Assembly (NCBI GenBank): GCA_024280265.1
Contig: JAJRQL010000109.1
Coordinates: 1 to 47,162, forward strand
Source of the DNA: Deltaproteobacteria bacterium
GTDB lineage: Bacteria; Desulfobacterota; Desulfobulbia; Desulfobulbales; Desulfocapsaceae
DNA length: 47,162 nt
Direction: 5' to 3'
The notes below the pieces were generated by a model that did no database searches, was not told the DNA's origin, and worked only from the letters and a program-made list of their open reading frames with translations. Shown here in pieces: positions 16,443-27,705 of this stretch. The position numbers were made by a program, and so were the translations under genes. How positions within the stretch are numbered: position 1 is the first letter of the stretch; every line of letters starts with the position of its first letter.

Positions 16443-18391
16443 ACAGCCAGCCTCCTTCTACGTGATGGGATAATTGCCATAATACCACCAACAACCATAA
16501 ACGTACCTCCAATCCATCCCCAGACCAGCAAAGGATTTACTGCCGCCTTTATGGTGATTTCATCATTCTTGCCAATCATTGGCATGGTCAGATAAAGATC
16601 CTCCTTGAGACTCATCCGAACGCTCACTTCGGTAGTGGGCTGCTTCGCATTTATATAGTAGCGTCGCTCTGTAAACATGTCACCCATGGCCTTGCCGTCT
16701 TTAACCACTCCAATGGTGGCAGCATAGACAGTTCGGTTCCTATCCTGGAAACTGTTAAAGTCTTTGTACTGCAGGGTGTAATCTCCAATATTCATGACTT
16801 CGCCACGTTGCAGAGTGGTCTCCTTTTCAAGTTTAAAGGCCGTGGAACCGGTAATTCCAACCACCACCAGTACCACTCCAAAATGGACAATATATCCACC
16901 ATAGCGGCGACGAAGTTTCCAGATTACTTTTGGAAATGCCAGCAGGATGGGTTCACCGGTGAGTTTTTTTCTGGCCCTTGCACCACCAATAAATTCCAGC
17001 ACAATGGTGGCGGAAACAAAAAGTGACAGAGTAAAAGCCATCAACGGATAAAACTCCCGAATACCAAAACCGAACATCACCCCTCCTCCAGCAGACGCCA
17101 ATCCAAAGGGATACATAAAATTCTGTTTCAGATTGTTAATTGAGGCTTTGCGCCAGGAAATCAGAGGACAGAGCCCCGTTATTGCCAGGAGCAGAAGAAA
17201 CAGGGGTGTATTCACCATGTTGAAAAATGGTTCACCTACTGTAAGCTTATTCCCGGTTATGACCTCAGAAATAAGAGGGAAAATAGTGCCAAAGAAAGTA
17301 GAGAAGGCAATGGCCAGTAAAATCACATTATTAAAAAGAAAGGTAGACTCCCTTGAGACAAGAGACTCCAAGGAGTGCGCGGTTCGCAGGTCTCCATAAC
17401 TCTCGGCAATGAGAATAATGCTTCCCACGGCAGTCACAATCATAAAGACGAGAAAGTAGCCGCCAAGTCCGGTTGCGCCAAAATCATGGACAGACTGAAG
17501 GATCCCGCTCCGGACCAGATATGTCCCGAAGATACAGGTTAAAAAAGTTAGAACAATGAGCGACATGTTCCATACTTTCATAATATTCCGACGTTCCTGG
17601 ATAATAGAAGTATGGATAAATGCTGTAGAAATCAGCCAAGGAATAAAAGAGGCATTTTCAACCGGATCCCAGGCCCAGAACCCTCCCCATCCCAGCTCAA
17701 CATAGGCCCACTGACCGCCAAGAATGATACCAATGGTGAGAAAGATCCAGGATAAAATATTCCAGCGCCTGGTCTTTTTCAGCCAGTCAGGGTCAACTTT
17801 TCCCGATATCAAAGAAGCAATGGCATAGGCAAAAGGTATTGTGAAACCAATATAACCAAGAAACAGAGTGGGGGGATGAAAAATCATTCCCGGATTCTGC
17901 AGCATGGGATTAAGGCCATTCCCGTCTTTTGGCACATAGGCCAGAGGTTCAAAGGGAGAGGAAACAGTTATGAGAAGAAGAAAAAAGAAGCTGACAATAG
18001 CTGCCAGAACAAGATAAATATATGGAGTGTTCTTACGAGTAGTCTCTTTTCTGGTATTAAAGGCCACCATGGCAACATGAATACTCAACACCCATGCCCA
18101 GAATAGCAGTGACCCCTTCTGGCCAGCCCAGAAGGACGTTGCTTTGTAAAAAATTGGCAGAGCCCGATCGGAATATGATGCTACATATTCCACCTGAAAG
18201 TTATCGGTCATGAACAGGCGTGCCAGCGAAAAAGCTGCCATACTTGCAAAGACAGCGACTCCAGTGAGAGCACGACGGCCAGCCTCTATAAATCGCAGAT
18301 CATTTCGCATTAGCCCGGTCAGTAGCAGGACCATAGCCAGAAGGCTGCACATAAAAGCCGCCGACTGCGACAGATTCCCCAAGGTTACCAT
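16439..18391 (-). CDS. ccmF: Heme lyase subunit CcmF
   Basis: A 650-residue polytopic protein, the normal CcmF length. The WWD motif reads WGGFWAWDPVENASFIPW (about residues 235-252), and the upstream FWAGQKGSLLFWAW and FHPPTLFLGY segments are typical. The C-terminal periplasmic region includes VVVGITGSTAF and a final membrane helix. CcmF receives heme from CcmE and attaches it to apocytochrome c with CcmH. The ATG follows the end of the full ccmE frame by two bases, which supports ccmE being translated, or having been translated, to 18394. Confidence 0.95.
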   Translation of the reverse strand: MVTLGNLSQSAAFMCSLLAMVLLLTGLMRNDLRFIEAGRRALTGVAVFASMAAFSLARLFMTDNFQVEYVASYSDRALPIFYKATSFWAGQKGSLLFWAWVLSIHVAMVAFNTRKETTRKNTPYIYLVLAAIVSFFFLLLITVSSPFEPLAYVPKDGNGLNPMLQNPGMIFHPPTLFLGYIGFTIPFAYAIASLISGKVDPDWLKKTRRWNILSWIFLTIGIILGGQWAYVELGWGGFWAWDPVENASFIPWLISTAFIHTSIIQERRNIMKVWNMSLIVLTFLTCIFGTYLVRSGILQSVHDFGATGLGGYFLVFMIVTAVGSIILIAESYGDLRTAHSLESLVSRESTFLFNNVILLAIAFSTFFGTIFPLISEVITGNKLTVGEPFFNMVNTPLFLLLLAITGLCPLISWRKASINNLKQNFMYPFGLASAGGGVMFGFGIREFYPLMAFTLSLFVSATIVLEFIGGARARKKLTGEPILLAFPKVIWKLRRRYGGYIVHFGVVLVVVGITGSTAFKLEKETTLQRGEVMNIGDYTLQYKDFNSFQDRNRTVYAATIGVVKDGKAMGDMFTERRYYINAKQPTTEVSVRMSLKEDLYLTMPMIGKNDEITIKAAVNPLLVWGWIGGTFMVVGGIMAIIPSRRRRLAV

Positions 18392-18393
18392 AG

Positions 18394-18813
18394 TTACTCC
18401 TTCTCCTGTTCAGTTTTTCCTTCATACTTTGAAGGACATTTTGCCAGCAGTTTTTCAGCGAAAAACGTATTCTGCGAAGCTTCATAACGCCCTTCGAGAA
18501 TCACTTACACGTCTGCATCAAAGGCATCCGGTTTGATACCGATGTAAACGACCTTCATTGTCTTTTCTACTTCTTCAAGGTCCCGCACCACAAAGATGAG
18601 TTTCAGTTCCTGCTGGTCATAGGTGATGGTTCCCCCCTCAACCTCACCACTTATCCTCACGCCACGTTCCTCAAGAAGACTACTGTCAATGAGCACCTCA
18701 CTGACAGTTCGATAGTAAACTCCTGTATCTGAAACCCCTTTTAAAATGAGTACTCCCACTCCTGCCAGGATAAGCAGCAGAGCAATGCCTGTTTTTTTTG
18801 AACTCTTCTTCAT
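18394..18813 (-). CDS. ccmE: Heme chaperone CcmE, CxxxY type, interrupted by an in-frame TAA
   Basis: Translation from 18813 gives a membrane anchor (residues 9-26) and the OB-fold core, ending at IKPDAFDADV with TAA at 18505-18507. The same frame continues without any shift for 36 more codons. It encodes VILEGRY, then FFAEKLLAKCPSKYEGK, and ends with TAA at 18394-18396, two bases before ccmF. That tail is the conserved CcmE C-terminus and carries the heme ligand motif CPSKY (C126, Y130 counting the stop as residue 103). CxxxY in place of HxxxY is known for Desulfovibrio CcmE. As drawn, the protein stops before the heme site. The change could be a recent nonsense mutation, a sequence error, read-through, or restart at the GTG that follows the TAA. 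TAA is not a selenocysteine or pyrrolysine codon. Confidence 0.9.
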
Positions 18814-19168
18814 GAAACCTCATTTTCTTGGATTTTGCCTGTGACGTTCCCGCCACAATAAAATCATCCCCGGTCGTCAGAATACTCTTCCAACCGGAGA
18901 TGCGGAGAAAAGGGAAAAATGATCTGTATTCAGAGCAATGATCACAAGACAAACTGTCAGCAATCGCTATGCCATGAAAGCGCGACCAAAGGCGTGAAGA
19001 AAAAAAGTCACAAAAACCTTGGCAAAACCTGGCAATAGCCTGCAACAAAAAATTTACAGCAGGACTTGGGGAGGGAGATAGATAGACAACTGAGAAAACA
19101 GACGAGAGTACAATGGGACAACAATGGACACAGAAGGACAAAATGTCCCTTGAACTGGAAAATAAAAA
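18814..19168 (-). other. Intergenic leader region of the ccm cluster
   Basis: About 355 bases between the regulator gene and ccmE. The ccm promoter must lie here unless transcription continues from the regulator. I see no clear sigma54 site reading toward ccmE and no strong hairpin terminator; short open frames here lack coding character. Confidence 0.35.
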
Positions 19169-20524
19169 TCAGACTTTCTGACCTTCCAGTTTGCGATGGA
19201 TGGTTTTACGATTAATACCAAGGAGACTTGCCGCCTTTTTTTTATTTCCCTGACATTTTTCGAGCACATAACGGACATACTCCAATTCCAGTTCTGCCAG
19301 TGGTTTGACCGAACCAAACCCAGTCTCCTCATCAATACGACAGCTTTCGAGCATGTCACCTGGGAGATCCTGAAGGGTTATCATCCCTTTATCGGCAAGA
19401 AAGACACAACGCTCTATCACGTTTTCAAGCTCTCTGATATTCCCTGGCCACGGGTAATCAAGGAAAAATCGTAGAACTTCCCTTGAAACTTCCGCCTTTA
19501 TGCCACGCTGCTCATGGGCATCCAGGAACTCACTGATAAGGAGGGGTATATCCTCGCGCCGTTCACGAAGGGGGGGGATCTCAATTTTAAATATATTGAG
19601 CCTGTAATAGAGATCCTCTCGGAAATTCCCGGCAGCGACTTCTTCTTTCAAATTCTTATTGCTTGCCGCTATGACACGGGTATCCATCGGAACAGACACA
19701 TTAGACCCCACAGGGCGGACCTCTTTATCCTGCAGTACCCTGAGTATCTTAGCCTGGACAGCAAGGGGCATCTCCGCAATTTCATCCAGTAAAATACACC
19801 CTCCGGCAGCTTCAACAAAAAGACCGGTTTTAGATGCCGCGGCATCGGTGAAGGCGCCCTTGACATTACCGAACAACTCACTTTCAAGGAGGCCTTCCGG
19901 AATAGCAGCACAGTTTACCGGCACAAAAGGCGCATTTCTTTTACTGGAAGCCTGATGAATAGCATGGGCGATAAGCTCTTTTCCGGTTCCCGTTTCACCC
20001 TGAAGCAGAACATTGCCGGAAGAATCAGCTATCCGATCAATAAAATCAAAGAGTCTGGACATGGCAGGACTTTTCCCAACTAGTCCGTGATGTTTACTGC
20101 CGCAGCGATTAATCCGTTCCAGCTCATCAATTCTCAATCGCATTGCGAGTTCAGCTGCAGCCTTGTTCACTGCAATCAGCAACTGCTCCATTTTGAAGGG
20201 CTTGATAATGTAATCGTAGGCTCCCTTCTTTATCAGCTGTAATGCTTCTTCAATATCACCAAATGCTGTGATAAGTATAATATAAGGTTTCATTTGCAGC
20301 CTTGTGTTGATTTCCGCAAGCAACCGCTCACCTGTCATCACTGGCATTTTCATATCAGAAACGACCACCGGAAAAACCTTTTCCTCAAGGGCACGCAACG
20401 CATCTTTCCCATTCACCGCTGTAGTGACGCGATGCCCATGTTCGGTCAGTACTTCCCTGACAAGCTCCCTCATATCCTGATCGTCCTCAACCACAAGGAT
20501 ATCTATTCCGTTACGATTACTCAT
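19169..20524 (-). CDS. NtrC-family sigma54-dependent response regulator
   Basis: A 451-residue protein in three parts: receiver (1-120, phospho-acceptor D57 in VVSDMKMP), AAA+ ATPase (about 145-375; Walker A GETGTGKE at 176-183, Walker B LLDEIAEM) and a Fis-type helix-turn-helix at the C-terminus (KKKAASLLGINRKTIHRKL). The sigma54-contact loop reads GAFTDA (about 223-228) rather than GAFTGA. It lies 40 bases downstream of the sensor kinase gene and surely forms a pair with it. Targets are unknown; the ccm cluster downstream is adjacent but shows no sigma54 promoter by eye. Confidence 0.93.
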   Translation of the reverse strand: MSNRNGIDILVVEDDQDMRELVREVLTEHGHRVTTAVNGKDALRALEEKVFPVVVSDMKMPVMTGERLLAEINTRLQMKPYIILITAFGDIEEALQLIKKGAYDYIIKPFKMEQLLIAVNKAAAELAMRLRIDELERINRCGSKHHGLVGKSPAMSRLFDFIDRIADSSGNVLLQGETGTGKELIAHAIHQASSKRNAPFVPVNCAAIPEGLLESELFGNVKGAFTDAAASKTGLFVEAAGGCILLDEIAEMPLAVQAKILRVLQDKEVRPVGSNVSVPMDTRVIAASNKNLKEEVAAGNFREDLYYRLNIFKIEIPPLRERREDIPLLISEFLDAHEQRGIKAEVSREVLRFFLDYPWPGNIRELENVIERCVFLADKGMITLQDLPGDMLESCRIDEETGFGSVKPLAELELEYVRYVLEKCQGNKKKAASLLGINRKTIHRKLEGQKV

Positions 20525-20564
20525 CTCATCTCACCTTCAGAGATACCGCACAAATCTATCCCCC

Positions 20565-22052
20565 TCATACCTTTCCACCATCACCGCCGGAACCACAGGG
20601 CAGCCGGATAACAAAACGGGCCCCGCCCTTGAACTCACCATCAAGCACAATACTCCCTTGGTGCTCCTGAATTATGTTTGCCACCATATAAAGGCCAAGA
20701 CCAGTACCTTCTCCTATCTCTTTTGTGGTGAAAAAAGGGTCAAAGAGTCTGGCATGCAGTTCTGACGCAATACCTGGTCCATTATCTTCATAAACGATAA
20801 CAATCTCATCCCGGTCAGCACTAGCACTATCATGTTCTATCCTGATTCGAATCTGCCCTCCATCCGGCATCACATGAAAGGAGTTAAGCATCAGGTTCAC
20901 AAAGAGTTGACGCAGCCCATCTTCATCGGCCATAAAATAATGATTTGAGTTCTCAATTACCAGCTCAATCTGCGGAGAGCCACTCCGCCTCTTCAACTGA
21001 CAGAGGGAGAAAGCTTCATCAATGATTTTTCCAGGAGATACCTGTTTATACTGAGCTATGGACTTCCTGGAAAAAGTAAGCATCCGCTGCATTATTCTTG
21101 CAATACGTTCCGCCTGTCTGATGATAATCTTAAGGTCTCTGGCATCGGGATGATCTCCATCAGCCTGCTGTAGAATATATTCTGCCCTTCCAATGATAAC
21201 ATTCAGCGGAGTACCAATTTCATGGGCAAGACCACTGGCAAGCTGCCCGATAGATGCGAGCTTATCCTGGTGCCTGAGTCCTCTTTCAAGGCTGATTTTT
21301 TCCTGAAAGAGGGCATCTCTTTTACTGTTCTGGCGTTCAATATTGAGCGCCATACGATTAAACTCCTCAATGAGGTCATCAAGCTCTGTCACCCCGCTTT
21401 TCTGGATTCTAAGCCGAAGATCTCCATGCCCCAGTTTTTTGGAGGCCTCTTTCAGTCTGGAAATCGGCAGACTGATACTCCAACGACTGACCAGATAGAT
21501 CAACACCCCGAGAAGCAGCGATGTAAGGAGGATAAAAGCAATGAACTTACGCATCAGAGCAGCCAGAGTGTTATTCACACTATCCAGTGACAGCAAGACC
21601 TCAACAGTGCCCTGAAACTCACCATTATTATTCATGATCGGACTGGCCACTGAAAAATATTCATGAGCTCCATTTTTTATTATCTGCTCGCGTTTACCGG
21701 GAAAAGAGGCCCCAAGTTCGCGCCCGCGAATAAGACTCTTTCTATCTGTACCGTGCTCAAAGTTGAGGTTAATGCGTCGACCGTTGCGGTCGTATATATT
21801 CAGCAAAAGATTTTCAATATGATCCTCGTGGGGTAACACTGCATGAACCAGCTCTCCCAGGCGCTGATGCTGATCCTCCATGTGATAGTACTTAAAGGTA
21901 GCCGCCAGGGTTCTGCCAAGAGTCCGCGCCGTCATCTTTACTCCTTCCACCAGATGCAAACGTTCATCCTGCACGGAAAGGTAGCCAAAACCGATGGAGG
22001 TCAAGATAAGGAGACTTGAGACATAGAGAAACAGTCGGGTGGATATCTTCAT
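20565..22052 (-). CDS. Membrane sensor histidine kinase, NtrB/ZraS-like
   Basis: A 495-residue kinase with transmembrane helices at about 8-24 and 169-190, enclosing a periplasmic sensor domain of about 140 residues. A HAMP linker (about 190-245) follows, then a HisKA domain with H277 in LAHEIGTPLN, and a HATPase domain. N, G1 and G2 boxes are visible as LMLNSFHVMPDGG, YEDNGPGIA and GTGLGLYM. Its partner is the NtrC-type regulator immediately downstream. The signal is not predictable from the sequence. Confidence 0.92.
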   Translation of the reverse strand: MKISTRLFLYVSSLLILTSIGFGYLSVQDERLHLVEGVKMTARTLGRTLAATFKYYHMEDQHQRLGELVHAVLPHEDHIENLLLNIYDRNGRRINLNFEHGTDRKSLIRGRELGASFPGKREQIIKNGAHEYFSVASPIMNNNGEFQGTVEVLLSLDSVNNTLAALMRKFIAFILLTSLLLGVLIYLVSRWSISLPISRLKEASKKLGHGDLRLRIQKSGVTELDDLIEEFNRMALNIERQNSKRDALFQEKISLERGLRHQDKLASIGQLASGLAHEIGTPLNVIIGRAEYILQQADGDHPDARDLKIIIRQAERIARIMQRMLTFSRKSIAQYKQVSPGKIIDEAFSLCQLKRRSGSPQIELVIENSNHYFMADEDGLRQLFVNLMLNSFHVMPDGGQIRIRIEHDSASADRDEIVIVYEDNGPGIASELHARLFDPFFTTKEIGEGTGLGLYMVANIIQEHQGSIVLDGEFKGGARFVIRLPCGSGGDGGKV

Positions 22053-22064
22053 ACGTTTTTACTG

Positions 22065-22196
22065 TCAGATGATTTTATCATTCTTGTTCACCGCAGAAGG
22101 AAGATTCACCAGAAAGGTACATCCCTCTCCCACGCAGCTTTCCTCAAGGATAGGATCTCCGCCATAGGATCGTTTGATTCTTCTATTGACATCTAC
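22065..22196 (-). pseudogene. C-terminal fragment of a histidine kinase
   Basis: Read on the minus strand, 43 codons end in TGA at 22065. They contain SYGGDPILEESCVGEGCTF and LVNLPSAV, the usual end of a HATPase domain (GG...S..G.GT.F...LP). Nothing upstream continues the kinase; a stop occurs four codons before the fragment, where repeat-like sequence begins. It is the stump of a second kinase gene, not part of the intact one at 20565-22052. Confidence 0.65.
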
Positions 22197-22395
22197 AATT
22201 TCAGGTTTTTATGAGCTTGTCTTTAGTGATAAAATGATACTAACGCAGATAAACTGCAGGTAAGTGCCTTGTCGCTATTTGTAACGTCTTAATATTGTTT
22301 CACACTCATATATTCTCAGAGTTTCGTATCTCGCTTACCTGTTTTTAATTACAATTTCTATGGAGTAAGACACTGAAGATCACTGCTGTCCCAAC
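22197..22395. repeat. Dispersed repeat family A, copy near 22.2 kb
   Basis: It contains AGATAAACTGCAGGTAAGTGCC (22243-22264), also found almost unchanged at 33889-33910. Near its other end it contains CGCTTACCTGTTTTTAATTACA and TTTCTATGGAGTAAGACAC, matching the copies at 24.4 and 37.9 kb. CAGGTAAG and CTTACCTG give it short inverted ends. No coding frame is evident. Confidence 0.6.
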
Positions 22396-22402
22396 GTTCA
22401 CT

Positions 22403-22585
22403 AGTGCCTGTCCAGAAACGGCCTTTTTCTCCTAGCTCTTCGTTGCTTTAAAATTTCCTCACCCAGTGTTGATAATATTGAAATAAGCTGGGTACTTTGT
22501 CCTTGGAATATCCGATACATGACTGCGGTTAAATTTCTTATGCGCCTCGATTTAGAAGAAAAAGTCTCGTTTCTGGACGGACACT
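22403..22585. repeat. MITE-like repeat family B, copy 1
   Basis: This 183-bp element begins AGTGCCTGTCCAGAAACG and ends with CGTTTCTGGACGGACACT, giving imperfect terminal inverted repeats of about 18 bp. A second, 142-bp copy lies at 44731-44872. Shared blocks include TTCGTTGCTTTAAAA and GATTTAGAAGAAAAA. This copy has about 41 extra internal bases. No target duplication is obvious. The minus strand holds a 39-codon open frame ending at the repeat edge; it matches no family I know and is not conserved in copy 2. Confidence 0.75.
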
Positions 22586-22664
22586 CATCAGGACAAGCAG
22601 TGTAACGTGTTAATTTGTGGAACTGTTGATGGAAAAATGCCTGTTCTCGATTTGAAGCAAGTGG

Positions 22665-24260
22665 TTACTCTACAGAAGCCAGAACACAACAATTCTTACC
22701 ACGGTTTTTGGCTTCATAGAGAGCACTGTCAGCTTTATCTATAATTTCAGTAAGAGTAGTTGTAACTGTGGGCATCAGAACCGCAACACCTATACTGATG
22801 GTTATTTTCAGAGGCTCCCCCTTGGCATTAAAGGTATGATCTTCAACCTCACCACGAATTCGCTGCCCCACTTTCATGGCATTTTCAGGTGAAATATCTT
22901 CCAGTAACATGACAAACTCTTCCCCACCATAGCGGCTGATAAATTCATGACCACGCTTATCTTCACTCAAAACCCTTCCTATTTCCTGGAGAATCAGATC
23001 ACCCATCGTATGTCCCAGGGTATCATTAATAACCTTAAAATTGTCCACATCAATCATCAGACAGGCAATAGAACATTGCTGACGCAGACAATGAGAGAGA
23101 GTCTGGGTAAAATACACTTCCAGATAACGCCTGTTTGGTAGACCGGTGAGCCCATCGTAATAGGTAAGTTTTTCGTACTGAGCCCGAAGCTCTTCTGACT
23201 GTACGAGTTGACCGGTGGTCTGCTGCAGTTCATCAAGGGTGGCGGTGAGCTGAATATTGGTATTATGCAGTTCCTGATACATCTGGGAGTTCCGGATCAT
23301 ATTCACAGCCTGGCTTGCAAACATTTCCAGCATTTTAAGATCCTGCTGTACCCCACCGCTCCGCTGAGCAAAGAGAACACCCTGGATAATGTTACCAACC
23401 TGCAAAGGAGCCGCTGCCATGTCCCCCTGGATCATGGGAGAACGGGAATGCATTGCCTTTCCAACAAAATCCCACTGGGATTTCATGGTCGAAAGTGTAT
23501 CCACAGTGATTTTTCCAAAGCAGCCTGCTCCAATGATCATCTTACTTTGATGCTGATCACCAAGCTGAACAAACCCATCACGCCCGTCAAGCAGCCTTAA
23601 AAAATGCTCTAGAACACCTCTCAAGAGAGGGTCCAGCAACATGGGTGGTACTTTGTTCAGGTCGTGGACAAAATTCAAGATACCAAAAAGGTCTTCCCGT
23701 ACCGCTTCGAGCTGACTGACCAGGACCTCTTCGCGACGCCTGCGGTTCCATGCAGAGACCAGGTGGAAGGCAGCCTGAGAAAGTTCACCCATAGTAAAAG
23801 GTTTGTTAAAGTATAACCAGTCTTCCTGACTTTCAAATATCTCCCCAATCTGCATGGTACTGTGATCGGTATAGGCGGTTACCACAGCACAGAGTATCTG
23901 GCCGTCAAGTGCACGAATCCGGGAAATTGTCTCCTGACCGTCAATACCGCCAGGCATCAGCATGTCAAAAAAACCAACAGCAATCCTCCTATCACAACTG
24001 ATTTCATGCTGAACAATCTCCAGCGCTTCTTCACCACTGGACGCGGTCAGAACACGAAAAGAGGGCTTAGTCTGTATTTTTTCCTGCTCTGCAAAAGCCC
24101 CTTTTGTGCCCGCAGTTCGACGCCGCTGTCTGGCTGACAGCAGGTCCTGTAAGGATGTACCCTGCCCCTTACCTTCCTCCAGGATTGTTCTGTAGGTATC
24201 AAGAACACCGGGTTCATCATCGACACAGAGTATGGTCTTGTTTTTCAGATAATTATCCAT
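22665..24260 (-). CDS. Response regulator with GGDEF diguanylate cyclase domain
   Basis: The probable start is ATG 24260 (AGGTG nine bases upstream), giving 531 residues; a GTG ten codons earlier is possible. The receiver domain begins KTILCVDDEPGVLDTY, with the phospho-acceptor in GFFDMLMPG. Between its first helix and second strand sits an extra basic segment of roughly 40 residues (around RQRRRTAGTKGAFAEQEK). A middle GAF-like region and coiled coil lead to the GGDEF domain with active-site SRYGGEEFVML. The inhibitory-site position reads RGHE rather than RxxD, so product feedback may be weak. It would make cyclic di-GMP in response to a partner kinase, perhaps the hybrid kinase encoded upstream. 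Confidence 0.9.
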   Translation of the reverse strand: MDNYLKNKTILCVDDEPGVLDTYRTILEEGKGQGTSLQDLLSARQRRRTAGTKGAFAEQEKIQTKPSFRVLTASSGEEALEIVQHEISCDRRIAVGFFDMLMPGGIDGQETISRIRALDGQILCAVVTAYTDHSTMQIGEIFESQEDWLYFNKPFTMGELSQAAFHLVSAWNRRRREEVLVSQLEAVREDLFGILNFVHDLNKVPPMLLDPLLRGVLEHFLRLLDGRDGFVQLGDQHQSKMIIGAGCFGKITVDTLSTMKSQWDFVGKAMHSRSPMIQGDMAAAPLQVGNIIQGVLFAQRSGGVQQDLKMLEMFASQAVNMIRNSQMYQELHNTNIQLTATLDELQQTTGQLVQSEELRAQYEKLTYYDGLTGLPNRRYLEVYFTQTLSHCLRQQCSIACLMIDVDNFKVINDTLGHTMGDLILQEIGRVLSEDKRGHEFISRYGGEEFVMLLEDISPENAMKVGQRIRGEVEDHTFNAKGEPLKITISIGVAVLMPTVTTTLTEIIDKADSALYEAKNRGKNCCVLASVE

Positions 24261-24310
24261 ATATTGAAACACACCTGAGCGTATATTCACAAAAATTCCA
24301 CGCAGCCACC

Positions 24311-24497
24311 ACGTTACCTGTCTAACCAGACAAGTCGGAAAACTTTTTAAAACCGCTGGACTCTTTTCTGTGCCCCATTGAGGGGATGTGAGTGCCTTGG
24401 TAGAAACTCTAACCTTCTGATTTCAATACGCTCTCACGGTTTTCTCGAAGTCTCATACCGCGCTTACATGTTTTTTTATTACAGTTTTTATGGAGTA
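24311..24497. repeat. Dispersed repeat family A, full-length-like copy near 24.4 kb
   Basis: It aligns by eye over about 170 bases with 37764-37925. Shared landmarks in order are CTAACC, CGGAAAACTTTTTA, CGCTGGAC, TTGAGGGG, AGTGCCTTGG, CTTCTGATTT, GTCTC, GCTTAC and ATTACAGT, then TTTATGG. It ends where a palindromic element begins. It does not appear to encode protein. Confidence 0.65.
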
Positions 24498-24639
24498 ATG
24501 GCTAAGTAAAAACTCTTCTCCTCCTTCGCTGCTTCACATTTTCAATCATTGCGACGTACTCTAGTACGCCGAAACAATTGAAAATGTTTTCGCGTCGGAT
24601 ATGAAGGTTTTCGAAGTCTATGCTTATCTACTTAGCCAT
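24498..24639. repeat. 142-bp imperfect palindromic element C
   Basis: Its ends are ATGGCTAAGTA and TACTTAGCCAT, perfectly complementary over 11 bp. The centre is also palindromic: CATTTTCAAT, then GTACTCTAGTAC, then ATTGAAAATG. On transcription the whole unit could fold into one long hairpin. It is inserted at or abuts the end of a family A repeat and lies just downstream of the hybrid kinase gene. Confidence 0.7.
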
Positions 24640-24655
24640 CTGCAACTTCAAGTTT

Positions 24656-27352
<2,697 letters not shown>

Positions 27353-27705
27353 ATTCTGTGTAAAATAATAACTATCTCACTGTTTGTTACAGATTGTTTT
27401 CCTTCTCAGAGGAAGAAACTCTATAACACCTGCTTTCCAGCATACCCAAAAACGGATAATCGACAGAAAACACTTTTAGGTATATCAGTGCCAAACCAGA
27501 ATATCAAGGGCATATTGCACAGCGGCCCAATCCTGCGAACAGTTAAGACCTTGCATTAACAAGGGGCTCCAAACAATAAAGGAAGCATTCTCACAATATG
27601 GTCAATCGGCTTTCCACAAGGTAGGATCAAACTTCGCATGTATCCTGCTGACCACATTCCCGAATGAATTGCCAAACAACAAATTAATGACTACTTCTTA
27701 CAAGC
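27353..27705. other. Divergent intergenic region between hybrid kinase and rhomboid gene
   Basis: About 350 bases that must hold promoters for both directions. I see no strong hairpin, repeat or coding frame, and no clear consensus promoter. Confidence 0.35.

Noticed and set aside
19031-19045. Sigma54-like sequence TGGCAATAGCCTGCA
   Set aside because: The GG-to-GC spacing is one base too short and it points to the plus strand, where no gene starts.
22401-22520. 39-codon minus-strand frame in repeat B copy 1 (MYRIFQGQSTQLISIL...)
   Set aside because: Copy 2 of the repeat does not preserve the frame, so coding is unlikely.
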